Assembly: GCA_963921825.1 (NCBI GenBank)
Contig: OY997589.1
Span: 55,089,959-55,153,958, forward strand
Reading direction: 5' to 3'
Length of the DNA stretch: 64,000 nt
Source of the DNA: Erodium maritimum
Lineage: Eukaryota > Streptophyta > Magnoliopsida > Geraniales > Geraniaceae
Part shown: positions 45,510-56,348 of the stretch, one piece after another
Numbering within the stretch: the first letter of the stretch is position 1
Layout: each line of letters begins with the position of its first letter
The notes under the pieces: model-generated
The model's input: only the letters and a program-made list of their open reading frames with translations
The model's database searches: none
Told to the model about the DNA's origin: nothing
Position numbers and translations under genes: made by a program

Positions 45510-45860
45510 CTAGGTTTCCCCTATGTGAACGGGTGTTCAAGGTTTCCCTCACGTGAACAAGGTTTGAGGTTTCCTTCATGTGAGTGGGTTATTTGAGGTT
45601 TCCCTCGCGTGAACGGGTGGTTTGAGGTTTCCTTCACGTGAGTGGGTTATTTGAGGTTTCCCCTGTGTGATCGGGTAATTGGGGTATTGAGGTTGTGAGC
45701 AATAGTGGGTTGCTGAGTTGAGAACACGATCCCCGTTTGAGGTTTCCCTACGTGATCGGGTAATTGGGGTATTGAGGTTGTGAGCAATAGTGGCTTGCGG
45801 AGTTGAGAATATGATCCCCATTCGAGGTTTCCCTTACGTGAGCGAGTATTTGAGGTATTG
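45510..45860 (+). repeat. Minisatellite in the Gypsy leader or gag region
   Basis: Five to seven copies of a unit near 30 bp built on GAGGTTTCCCTCACGTGA, followed by two copies of a unit near 105 bp containing ATCGGGTAATTGGGGTATTG and GAGCAATAGTGG. Confidence 0.8.
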
Positions 45861-45934
45861 ATAGCGTGAGCAGTGTGACGTTTTGGTATCAGGTTTTGAG
45901 GTAGTGGTTTTCCCTGGTTAGATTGGTAAGTCGT

Positions 45935-46055
45935 TAGTGCTTTACTAGTATGCCGTAATCGAACGGGTGTCCGTGGAGGTGAGCAGAACGCTCATCCCCT
46001 TTACTACTTTCCCCCGCAGGGGACGAGTAGCGAATACTGGTTTGGTTCCGGAAAG
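45935..46055 (+). repeat. LTR-like segment inside the Gypsy interior
   Basis: CTAGTATGCCGTAATC, then GGTGAGCAGAACGCTCATCC (45978-45997), then a pyrimidine tract ending CCCCCGCAGG. It parallels the LTR order CTAGTATGCCATAGTC, palindrome, TTTTCCTATAG at 44285-44356. The insertion of AG and other changes show an old, diverged copy. Confidence 0.6.
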
Positions 46056-46141
46056 TTATAAGTAAATGCATAGAGGATCGTGTGAGGGTTGTGCTGTACC
46101 TTATCAGTGTGACTAATGGAGTGGTTGTTTGGTCTCTGGTT

Positions 46142-46321
46142 TGGGCGTCATTTTTATTGGATACCGGGGCGTCACACTCGTTTGCTTCGTCGAGTTGTGC
46201 TGAGATGTTGGGGCTGAGTTTAGAGCCGTTGAGTCCACCCCTGCGTCTGGACACGCCGGTTGGGGGTGAGGTGGTGTTGACTAAGGTCTGTCGTGCATAC
46301 GAAGTTAGAAAAGCGAAATGA
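46142..46321 (+). pseudogene. Gypsy aspartic protease remnant
   Basis: FLLDTGASHSFASSSCAEML with the active-site DTGA at 46160-46171, followed by the hydrophobic flap-side segment. The frame is lost after about 46315. A further pol segment in another frame (FDVILGMVSLAKYRANIDC, near 46527) continues toward the RT. Confidence 0.8.
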
Positions 46322-46526
46322 TACAGGAGGAAAAAGAGAGGGCTCAAGAGCCCTGATGCTGGATCGAGTCCTCACCCCGAGGATTCGGGTATGTTTGGAG
46401 TTGGTGGGCACGACGGCGGTAGTGGGGCGAGGTCTTAGAGAGACTGCGAGGGTCCGTGAAGTTCGGCAGCGACTGAGCTTGTGCGTGTGTCTGTGGGAAG
46501 GATACTTACAAAACGACCGCCTTTGA

Positions 46527-49500
46527 CGTGATCCTGGGAATGGTTTCGCTGGCGAAGTACCGAGCCAATATCGACTGTTACAGGCGAAGAGTGACGGTGT
46601 CAACAGGCTACACGAAAGTTTAGTGTATTCTGGGCAGTAGGAGCGGAGTTCTCCTATCGGCATTGTCCGCAGTGGAGGAAGTATCGGTCGTGCAGAGCCG
46701 CGAGTTACCGCGAGTCATGTGCGAGGTCCCTGAGGTCTTTCCTGAGGAGTTGAGTGAGTTACCACCAGTTCGTGAGGTGGAGTTCGGGATTGACCTGATG
46801 CCGGGAACAGTAGCGATATCGATGACGCCTCACAGGTTCGCGCCAGCAGAGTTGACCGAGCTGAAGCGTCAGCTCGAGGAGTTTCGGGAGAAGGGGTTTA
46901 TCAGTCCGAACACATCGCCGTGGGGAGCACCAGCACTCTTCGTGAAGAAGAAGAGTGGAGAGCTTCAGATGTGTATAGACTACCGGAAGCTGAACCGGGT
47001 TACGGTGAAGAACCGATACCCGATGCCGAGGATTGACGACTTGTTCGACCAGTTGAGAGGGTCAACATGCTTCTCGAAGATCGATATGCGATCCAGGTAT
47101 TACCAGTTGCGAGTTCGGGAGGAGGACGTTGGAAAGACTACATTCCGGACACGTTATGGGCATTACGAGTTCTTGGTGATGCCATTTGGACTGACGAACG
47201 CACCTGCAGCATTCATGGATCTGATGAAAAGTATATTCCGACCGTTCTTAGATCAATTTGTGGTGGTGTTTGTAGACGACATCTTGATCTACTCGCAGAA
47301 CGAGGCGGCACATGGGGAGCATCTGAGGGCTATACTGACCCTGCTGCGCACACATCAGCTATATGCCAACCTGGAGAAGTGCGAGTTTTGGATCGCTAAG
47401 GTGAAATTCCTCGGGCACATTGTATCCCGTGACGGTATACTGGTCGATCCGGCGAAGATCGATGCGATTTCAAAGTGGGCGCGGCCCACGAGCATCTTCG
47501 AGATCCGCAGCTTCTTGGCGCTGGCAGGATATTATCGACAGTTCGTCCAGGACTTTGCGCGTCTAGCCGCGCCTATGACTCTTTTGACGTGCAAGGGAGT
47601 CGGGTTTGTGTGGACAGAGGATTGTGAACGTGCGTTCACGGAGCTGAATGCTCGTCTGACTACCGCTCCAGTATTGATAGTGCTTGAGAGAGGGGTCGGG
47701 TATGAGGCCTATTGTGACGCGTCCGGGGAAGGACTGGGCTGTGTACTAATGCAGTTGGGTAGAGTTGTTGCTTATGGCTCCAGGCAGTTGAAGACACACG
47801 AGCGCAAGTATCCTACCCATGACTTGGAATTAGCAGCAATCGTGTTCGCGTTGAAGGGCTGGCGGTATTATCTGTATGGCGAGCGATTTCAGGTGTTCTC
47901 GGATCACAAGAGTCTCAAGTACATCTTATCTCAACGAGACCTGAACATGCGCCAGCGGCGATGGATGAAGCTACTTGAGGAGTACGACTTTGAGCTACAC
48001 TACCATCCGGGTAAGGCGAATGTGGTTGCCGACGCCCTGAGTAGGAAGTCAGTTCCGGGCCTTGCTAGCATATCATTCCAGGAGTGGGACATGATGGGGG
48101 AACTGGGCACGTTCGGCCTTGAGCTAAAGGACGTTACTGGTGGCGTGGCCATGTGCTCATTGGCGGCTCAGCCCTCACTACTTTCCCGAGTGATGGAGGC
48201 GCGGTCAGAGGATGTCGAGACGTCAGAGATCCGAGAGAGGGTCGTCAGCGGTGTCGAGGCGGAAGGCTGGGAACTCAGTGCTGATTGGGGGTTACGTTAT
48301 CGAGGAGGGTTATTCGTGCCGCGCAACTGTAGAGACGACGTGTTGCGAGAGTCACATCATTCACGTCTTACAATGCACCCGGGTAGCACCAAGATATACC
48401 GCGACATCAGGCGGCACTTCTGGTGGAGCGAGATGTGGAGAGCAGTCGCGGAATTTGTATCGAGATGTCTCACCTGTCAACAGGTGAAAGCCGAACATCA
48501 GTGTCCCGCTGGATTATTGCGGCCACCTCTGTTTGCCCCGTGGAAGTGGGAGCACGTCATGATGGACTTCGTGAGTGGGTTGCCGAGATCGCTAAGAGGA
48601 CACGATGCGGTATGAGTGGTAGTCGACCGGTTGAACAAGTCGGCCCATTTCCTGGGCATGAGGATGACTGATCCGGTCGACAAGTTGAGCCGCCTGTACA
48701 TTCAGGAGATAGTGCGTCTCCATGGAGTCCTTGTGTCGATAGCGTCCGATAGTGATCCTCGTTTCACGTCCAGATTTTGGCCGAGTCTGCAGACCGCGTT
48801 GTGGGTCGAGGTTTTGCTCACTACAACACACCACCCCCAGACAGACGGCCAGTCCGAACGCACGATTCGGATTTTGGAGGACATGCTACGGGCATGTGTG
48901 CTAGACTTTAGGGGGTCTCGGGAAGACCACCTACCGTTAGCCGATTTCTCCTACAACAATAGCTTTCAGGCCAGTATCGGGATGGCACCGTTCGAAGCGT
49001 TGTATGCTAGGTCGTGTCGATCGCCCGTGTGTTGGGCGGAAGTGAGGAATGAGAGTATACTGGGTCCAGAGCTCGTCCGAGAGACGATAGAGAGGGTCGC
49101 GCTAATACGCGAGCGGTTGAAGACCTCACAGAGCGGTAGAAGAGCTACGCTGACAGACGACGCCGACCTCTTGAGTTCGCAGTCGGTGATCACGTGTTCC
49201 TGAAGGCGAGCCCGAGGAAGGGACTGGTACGGTTCAGCCGCGGCAGAGGAAAGTTAGCCCCGCGGTACATCGGCCCTTTCGAGGCCTTGAGCAGAGTGGG
49301 AGTAGTGACATATCGTCTGACACTACCACCGCAACTTGGGAGTGTTCATAACGTCTTCCACGTGTCCTAGTTGCGGAAGTACAATGCGAACCCCTCCCAC
49401 GTCATTGAGTGGGAAGATATCGAGGTGGATGACGGTGTCTCTTATGAGGAGCACCCGGTTCGAATCCTGGAAGCACGAGAGCAGGTCCTGCGTGGCAAGG

Positions 49501-49604
49501 TTATCCGCCTAGTACGGGTGCAGTGGCGATACCACAAGGCCGAGTCGACTTGAGAGCGCGAGGACGAGGTTCGCGCGAAGTACCCCGATTTGTTCAACTC
49601 CTGA
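46527..49604 (+). pseudogene. Gypsy pol: RT, RNase H, integrase, chromodomain (broken)
   Basis: The long open part (46663-48615, 650 codons) shows RT motifs by residue: [19 protein letters not shown] (93-111), MPFGLTNAP (173-181) and catalytic FVDD (203-206). RNase H has [10 protein letters not shown] (350-359), ELAAIVFAL and the DALSRK end; the integrase zinc finger is HH at 565-566/572 with CLTC near 602-605. TGA at 48613 replaces the Trp expected in DAVWVVVDRL. Integrase resumes at 48616 (SDSDPRFTS, HHPQTDGQSER). A frameshift lies near 49138; then the GPF segment, a TAG at about 49369, and a chromodomain (EEHPVRILEAREQVLR) with a further TGA at 49551. Confidence 0.93.
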
Positions 49605-49655
49605 GGTACGTTTGTTTTAAATTTCACGGACGAAATTCCTTTAAGGTGGGTAGAT

Positions 49656-52435
49656 TGTAAGAACCGCTCCCGGTCAACGCCGGTCAAATCGGCGGAAAAA
49701 CATAAAAATTTAAAATTTTGGGACATAAACCTAAATGAACCTAAATTTGACCCCGAGGGTCATATCGGACTTAAGTTGACCCCGATATCGACAGAGTGAG
49801 TTCCAGGGGACTCAGGGAAACTTTTTGACCAATTTGGGAAAGGTTGACTTTTTGCCGAAAAAGTCAACCGAGCGACATTTTGGTCCGTTCAAGGCCCATT
49901 TTGGATCCAAAAATCTTATCCGTCATCACAGCGGTATTAGTTGGGCCATTTTCCTATAGAACGCGAAGTTTCGTAAATTCTTGGAAAATGGGCCCGTAGG
50001 GTGCCCGAGACGGCCGAATTTCGCGAATCTGATTAAAAATATCTACAAAGATATTTTTCTAACTCATGGGACCCACAAGACACTTGTCATAAATGTGGTG
50101 GTGGTTGGTTTTTAAATTAAAGAAAAAGAAGTAAGAGTGGTAGTTTAGTAATTAAGAGGTTGGAGTTGTTTTTTGAACAAAATAAAGGGAAGGAAAGGTA
50201 GTATTCGGCCACAGAGAAAGAAAAGTAAAGGAGAGAGAAAAAGAAATAGAGAAAAGAAGAGAGAAGGAGGAAAGGAAAAAGGAAAGAAAAAAGAGTAGGG
50301 TTTTTGTGATTTCCTGACGATCCGATCGACCGATCGACTCAACGACTACGTATTCGAACTCCCCTCGTCATTCCCTACGGTGAGAACTCATTCTTTTCTT
50401 GTTTTGGTACGTTTGAAAATTAGGGTTTGAGTTTAAACGAGTCAAATATGGTTGGATTTTGTTTAAGATTGGTTTAAAGATGAATGGTTGAGGTTTGGGG
50501 TTCGTTAGGAACATTTTGGGGCGAAAAGGAAATTTTCCCATTGTGGCCGTGTGGGGCCCACTTGGCCGGGCCTTGTGTTTTACGTGGTCGGGTGGTTTTG
50601 GACGATCCCCGAATCGGTAATTCACACCCGGAACGAATTTTGGGATTAAATTGTGGAAATTGGAAATTTTGGGTTTAGAAACTTTAAACGCGAATTAAAT
50701 CGTTCGGAAGTCGGAAATTGATTCCGTCGATTGCGTTGGAACCCTTGAAATATTCTTAGATCGTAGAAACGAAAACGGGAAATTTCGGAGCCCCGGAAGG
50801 GCGTTTTCCAATCCCGGGCAGATTCGCCGAGCCGGGCGAATCGGGCCTTTCCGGGCCCGTTGTAGACAATGTCGAGTAATTGGGAAGTTTGGGAGTGATC
50901 GACATTGTCGGGGTTGCAATTGGGCGTCAAATTCATTAAAATTCAGCTTTGCCTGCGAACTTAAAAAGTGTTTTAATTGCGTCCTTGTTAGATCGTGCCG
51001 CCGACCGCGGAAAGGGGAGGCTAGGCGAGTGATCGCGAGCGCGCCGGAGCTTGGGCGTGGACTTTTGGGAAAGCGTTACGAGGTAGGGAAAAGTAGCCGG
51101 ATCTCTGCCTTGACTAGGGAAAGTTAATAGTAGAAATGCATGTGACACTTAGTGGTGTCGTAGGATAAGTAAATTTATCGAACAATAGAAATGAAGGCGA
51201 CACCTAGTGGTGTCGTAGGATACGTGAACGTATCGAACAATAGAAATGCATGTGACATTTAGTAGTGTCGTAGGATAAGTGAACTTATCGAATAATAGAA
51301 ATACTGGTGGCTTTTGGTTGTGCCCGTAGGTTAAGTAACTTGTTGTGTTTATGTGGGTGCTAATGTGTGCCTTTGGGGTGTTGAACCCGTATGTTATTGT
51401 TTGTGGTTGTGGGTGGCCATGAGTGCCTGTGGGGAGTTGAACCCGTATTGGTGGACTGACTTGTCGAGTGGTAGTTGCTCGTGTTGTCGTATTTTCTTTC
51501 TATTTGCGGGGTTTTGTGTGTTATTTGGTTGTGACTGTGATTGTTCTGGTGATGACTGTTGAGCTATGCCCGTGGGTGTGTCGAACCCTCCGGTGCGCGG
51601 TCGGTAAAGTGCTGAGGGTTGTGGTTCCCGTCAGGTGCATCGTACCTTCCGGCGTGTGATCGGTAAAGTGTGAGGTTAGAGCTGTGCCCGAGGGGTGTGT
51701 CTTACCCTCCAATGCGTGGTCGGTAAAGAGCAGAGGGCTGTGGTCCCCGTAGGTGTGTAGCACCCTCCGGCGCGTGATTGGTAAAGTGTTGAGGCTTGAT
51801 TTATGCCCGAGGGGTGTGTCGTACCCTCCGGTGCGCGGTCGGTAAAGAGCTGAGGGCTGTGGTCCCCGTCAGGTGTGTGGCACCTTCCGCTGCGTGATCG
51901 GTAAAGTGCTGAGGCTTGTGGTTGTGGTTTGCGTGACTTTGATCACTTCTGTGTTGTTGTGTGCTTTGAGGTCGTCTTTACGGTGTCGGGTCTACATTAC
52001 GGGCACGGGCGTTTAGATTGGTTGGGATTTGTAACATTTTTCGTGTGACAGTCAGGTTATTTGAGTTTGGGGATAGTAGTCCCCGGTGTTTTCTTTGTTG
52101 TCGGTGTTTCCGGCATTTCTCCAAGTATGCCGTAGTCAGTCTGGCATCCGTGGTGGTGAGAAAACGCTCACCCCTAGCTGCTTTTCCTACAGGTACTGGT
52201 CGCGAGCGGACTAGGGGGAACTTTCGAAGCTTGAAGAGCTGGGAGCGGGAGTCCGAGTTTTTGGGAGTTTAGCGACATACGCTTTGGTTTTTGTCCGTTG
52301 TTTTGGACTTATTTTCACTTGTAAAATATTGTTTTTATTTAACTTAAGTGGTGATTTTAAACGGCTTATTAAAATTGTTTTATTGTTTCACCGTTCACGT
52401 TCCGGGCTCGATTGTACCGAATTCGGGGCGTGGCA
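49656..52435 (+). repeat. 3' LTR of the Gypsy element (2780 bp)
   Basis: Starts TGTAAGAACCGCTCCCGG after a purine-rich tract TTAAGGTGGGTAGA and ends GGGGCGTGGCA. Near-identical in structure to the 5' LTR, including both tandem arrays. Confidence 0.95.
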
Positions 52436-52440
52436 GAGAG

Positions 52441-53242
52441 TTAAGAGAGAGAAAGTGTTGGAAAATGATGAAGAAGGTAGAGAGTTAAGAGAGAAGAAAT
52501 GGGTAAAAGAGTATTTTCATATGTTTTACTGTAAAAAAGTAAAAGTTAAAGTAAAAGGTAAAAAAAATGAAGGCTAGTGAACAAATAAAAAAAAAAAAGA
52601 GAGGATAGTCTACCGATTGATTCTTTGGAGAGGTTAAGGATTGTATTATTCTTGTGATTTATTTAGACCCTCTTGGTTTTGATTTTTGTTGTTCAGATGT
52701 AATTTAGAAACTCGAGCTCGGAACCTGAACATGAACCATACCACATGGTATTGTTTCAGTGATTTAGATGTTTTGTGAAGATGGTCAAATGGGTAAACTA
52801 GAGTGGATTGAGAAGATGGTAAAATTGGAGGCTGAAGAAGATAATTGGTATCAAAATGAAAAAAAAACAAAAATACTATGATTTATATATTTCTATAAAA
52901 TTTGATACCAATTATCTTCTTCAGCCTCCAATTTGAAAAAAAAATTAGTGAATTAAAAATAGGAAAATATTTTTATACCTTTTAAAAATAAAATATGATA
53001 ATAGTTATTGAATTAAATAGTTTTTTTAAGTTCTGAAAATAATATGTGAAATTGGAAATTTAAAAAATTGATTTTTTAAAATAAATTTAATTTTTAAATA
53101 AAAATTTATTTTTTAAAAAGTAAACTGATTTTTAAAATTAAAATATATTTTTTATTAAAAAAATGATTTTTATAAAATAAAAAGAAAATTTGAAAAACAA
53201 TACCATGTTTTTGAAAATTTGACTATTAGTGAGGGATATTAT
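52441..53242. other. AT-rich DNA with a local inverted repeat
   Basis: TTGGAGGCTGAAGAAGATAA near 52827 is repeated inverted near 52910 (TTATCTTCTTCAGCCTCCAA). The two arms flank a short AT-rich loop, so this could form a stem of about 30 bp. No gene is seen. Confidence 0.55.
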
Positions 53243-53404
53243 TAGGGATGACAAATTAACCCGACCTCGACGGAGTTCCCTGCCCCCGATTCGATCGGGG
53301 CGGAGATTTTCACTACCAGAGCGGGGAACGGGGCATTGATCGGGGACGGGGCCGGGGATGGTACTCTCCGCCCCGATCCAAGCCCACATATTATTGTTAA
53401 TAAA

Positions 53405-53475
53405 AAATTAATGAGGAGATTTGAACACATGACATATTGGTTAGTAGAACGTGTGATTTACCAACTCAACCATAA
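53405..53475 (-). repeat. tRNA-derived (SINE-like) fragment
   Basis: The minus strand has GGTTGAGTTGGTAAATC (A box) and TGTTCAAATCTCC (B box) about 45 bp apart. No full cloverleaf. Confidence 0.45.
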
Positions 53476-53564
53476 CAAGTTTTTACGTACTACATATTTT
53501 TAAATTATATATATATAATTAAAATGGGATGAAATATTAATTATACTTGAAAAATATAAAATTG

Positions 53565-53640
53565 TTATACACATGACTCAAACCCAAATTCAAGCCCTTG
53601 AGAGTTATAAGGTCCCTTTACCAACTCAACTAAAATGAAT
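53565..53640 (-). repeat. tRNA-derived (SINE-like) fragment
   Basis: The minus strand has TTAGTTGAGTTGGTAAAGGG (A box) and GGGTTTGAGTCATG (B box). It is similar to the copy at 53405-53475. Confidence 0.45.
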
Positions 53641-54289
53641 CTGTGTCTATTGTCCATTTTAAGCATAACATTTCATTTTAAGCATAACATTTCAGATAAC
53701 ATTCAAATTCCCACATCAGTAAGATGGTACTTAGATACTCCAATTTTCTCTATAAAATGACACCATATATTACATTTTCAACTTATATATTACTTTCTAG
53801 TAAATTAAGTTGTTTGAAGTCCAAATTTTTGGACCGTTCTTGTTAGTTCAATTTTTAAAAAATATTTTCATTTAGAAAAAATAAATTAAAATAGAACTTC
53901 TACAACGAACGGGGCGGGTCGGGGAATCCTCGAACCCGTCGGGGCAAAACCGGTGCGGGGTCAACTCGGTGATGGGGCGAGGATGAGGCATGGATCAAGT
54001 GAACGGGCGGGGGCGGGGCGAGGACTCCCCGCCCCGAATCCGGCCCGTTGCCATCCCTAGGTATGAAAGTTGACGGCAGTATTAAAGTTAAAAAAATACA
54101 TTATAAGATAGTAAGGTATAACAAAAAAGTAGTCAGATAGTGAAATGAAAATCAAAGTATTTTAAGATAATGAGATAAAATTAACCTAATCATAAATCAG
54201 TACTTATTCGGACCGGATGAACAGTTATTTTTGGTTTTGATAAACTAAATTTAGTGCAGACGATTATTCAGCGGACGAAGGATAAAACA

Positions 54290-56348
54290 ATGAATACGAT
54301 GCCGTTTAGCGAAAGGGAGAGATTAAGTCGAAGTAGCTTTTGGAGTGAAGGAAGCAAGTGTGGGATAGCAATGGATACTTCTCCGACGCAGACGACGACG
54401 CAGGCCTACGGTGAGGCATGGTACTGGGAGAATCGCTACGCCCACGAATCTGGTCCCTTCGATTGGTACCAAAAGTACTCTTCTTTATCTCCCATCATCA
54501 ACCTCTACATCCCCCGACCCCACTCTCGCATCCTCGTCGTCGGTTGCGGCAGCTCAGGTACCGATCTCCTTCCTCCTCCTCCCATCTCGTAATTCATCTC
54601 AACCCATCTTTCATTTCAACCATTTCTCCATTTCCCATGTCCCCATTCCGATTTATGTTTCCGATCCGTGAAGCATTTAGCGAATCCATGGCTGATGATG
54701 GGTACGAGGATGTTGTCAGCGTTGATATCTCAACTGTGGCGATCGATGCTATGCAGAGGAAGCATGCAAATCGTCCCCAGCTCAAATGTATCCTTCCTAG
54801 ATTTTTGTTTTTTTAAAACGTATTGATAGATGGTTCAATTTTTTTGTTCAAAGATCTGGGTTTCTCAATGTGCAAACAGATTTGCTCATGGATGTCCGAG
54901 ATATGAGTGCATTTGAGTCAGGTTCCTTTGATGCGGTGGTTGATAAAGGTAACTCACGTTCCTGCTTCCCTTTTGATGGTAAAATTTATTTTAAGATACA
55001 TGCAATCAATCATGGTCATAGTTTTGCTTCTAGAATAATAGGTTCATTGAAAAGTATTCGATGTGGCGGCTATATAGAGTTATACTTGAATCACGGTAAC
55101 AGATTTGTGTTCTAGAACAATGGATTAATAGCTGATCTTTTATATATTTTGTTGTGTTTCAGGAACTCTGGACTCGCTATTGGTAAGTGATGTTTGATTT
55201 GATCTATCCATTGACCTTTGTGTAATTGGTACTTTACAACTATATATGTCTATAGTGTGGGAGCAATTCACGCCAAAATGCTTCTAAGATGCTGGAGGAA
55301 GTTGGGAGGTATAATAAAAACTGTTGGCAACACTGCAATTTCTCCTTTGTTGTATTTTATTTTCTCTCTTGATCAGTTGACCATATATTGAAGCAGTTGA
55401 TGACAAACTATAGGGTCCTCAAGGATAAAGGAGTCTACATTCTGGTAATTGCTCCTTTCCTTTTTATTTCAGTTTGACCATAAAACTATAACTGGGTCAA
55501 CTATATGCGTCATCTATATCATATTAGAGCTTGTTTTCCTCGGAAATTCATGTATGCGAGTGAGGACATGCTAGGTCGTAAAACTACAATTTGGTTCTCA
55601 GTCCTTCCATAGTCTCTTGATATGCTTTCTTTCTTCGAACTTGTCCTTTGCTTCCAGGTTACCGTTTGTGCTCTTGCATAATAGTCGTAGGCATTAATTT
55701 GTCATGTGAATGTTGCAGGTTACTTATGGAGCTCCAGTATATCGTCTACGTTTGTTGAGAGACTCGTTTCCATGGACAATACAACTCCATGTGATAGGTG
55801 TATAAAACTCACTCTACGTATTATCTTGCTTAAGTCCCGGATTATTTTGGTTTGAGCATTACCCTGATATATATATCCCCTCTAAATTAAGTTCATAAAT
55901 TGTTTGCCTATCTGCAATAAAAGTTATAGGCAATGTATCCATATTTATATGTTTTGGTGTAATTCCTTAGTTTGTTTGATCTGTTTCTTAATACACTGAC
56001 AACTGGTGAACCTCTCCCTCTCTCTGGAAATTGTATATTTTGTTCCACTAATACTGATAAATAATGATCCGTAGAGCATAGAGTTCCTAAGATGGTTGAC
56101 AAGCTAGAAGAAGTGTCTGGTTATCTGATCATGCTACCTGCATGATTCTGGTGATTCCATGTATGTTACTGACTCATCATATATTTGCAGAGAAGCTTGT
56201 GACAGAAGGAAATTCTGAGAATCCTATATGGGAATTGACTAAGCCCATCCCACTCGGTGATGAAGAAAACTCTTGTGAAACTCTAATTGGAAAGAATCCC
56301 GAAGTTCATTACATATATGTCTGTACGAAGGTTGGTGAAAACAATTGA
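54290..56348 (+). CDS. METTL13/EEF1A-KMT-like SAM methyltransferase, eight coding exons
   Basis: Coding exons: 54290-54557, 54674-54787, 54880-54948, 55163-55182, 55256-55308, 55414-55444, 55719-55797 and 56191-56348. All introns are GT-AG, and the phases join to 263 residues without a stop. Class I SAM methyltransferase: GEAWYWENRY near the N-terminus, motif I ILVVGCGSS, post-I VVSVDIS, then FDAVVDKGTLDSLL, GVYILVTYGAP, and the C-terminal NPEVHYIYVC. It resembles plant homologues of METTL13/eEF1A lysine methyltransferase (Arabidopsis At4g34360-type, about 250 residues), so cytosolic protein-lysine methylation is the likely role; the substrate is inferred. An in-frame ATG at 54371 (MDTSPTQTTTQAYG) may be the true start, giving 236 residues. 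Confidence 0.9.

Larger units (their letters stand above)
44640..46080 (+). other. Degenerate region where gag is expected
   Basis: No gag matrix, capsid or zinc-knuckle motif is visible in any frame. The region holds two copies of the perfect palindrome TCACGGATCCGTGA (45191-45204, 45275-45288), a minisatellite (45510-45860) and an LTR-like segment (about 45935-46055). This element would need gag in trans. Confidence 0.65.
41817..52435 (+). mobile_element. Ty3/Gypsy chromovirus (Tekay/Del-like), full structure, inactive
   Basis: 10.62 kb: 5' LTR 41817-44599, interior 44600-49655, 3' LTR 49656-52435, TSD GAGAG at 41812-41816 and 52436-52440. The primer site TGGTATCAGAGC at 44603 matches the tRNA-Met 3' end. 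Pol order is protease, RT, RNase H, integrase, chromodomain, the Gypsy order. A recognisable gag is absent, and its place is taken by repeats and an LTR-like segment. The first 165 bp of the LTRs differ at about nine positions, so the insertion is not recent. Nonsense codons and frameshifts break pol. Confidence 0.95.
41128..52613. mobile_element. MITE-like element interrupted by the Gypsy insertion
   Basis: The left end GTAGAATAGCCTCC...GGACTAGCCTTC and the reverse complement of the right end GTAGACTATCCTCT...CACTAGCCTTC form an imperfect TIR of about 60 bp. Without the Gypsy element the unit is about 0.86 kb. Its core is the GAAGATGGAGAG minisatellite into which the Gypsy element inserted. 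Confidence 0.5.
53243..54059. mobile_element. Non-autonomous element with TAGGGATGNCAA ends
   Basis: The left end is TAGGGATGACAAATTAACCC. The reverse complement of the right end is TAGGGATGGCAACGGGCC. Both are followed by GGGGCGGGG-rich sequence. TAGGGATGGCAA ends are common on hAT-type non-autonomous elements in plants. A matching 8-bp TSD is not evident. The interior contains two tRNA-like segments on the minus strand. Confidence 0.65.
38505..54187. mobile_element. Possible large MULE-like element defined by 130-bp TIRs
   Basis: About 130 bp at 38505-38640 (GGGTTAATTTTCATCTCAC, then GATTTTCATTTCACTA, then the ATGTATTTTTTTT block) recurs inverted at 54062-54187. The flanks AATTAAAAA (38496-38504) and AATCATAAA (54188-54196) match at seven of nine positions, as expected for a degenerate 9-bp MULE TSD. 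Subtracting the Gypsy insertion leaves about 5.06 kb. The interior holds a SANT-like pseudogene, a MITE and a hAT-like non-autonomous element. Two independent inverted copies of one repeat would also explain the pair. Confidence 0.5.

Noticed and set aside
49450-49470. GGTTCGAATCC, resembling a tRNA B box
   Set aside because: It is part of the chromodomain coding sequence, with no A box or cloverleaf around it.
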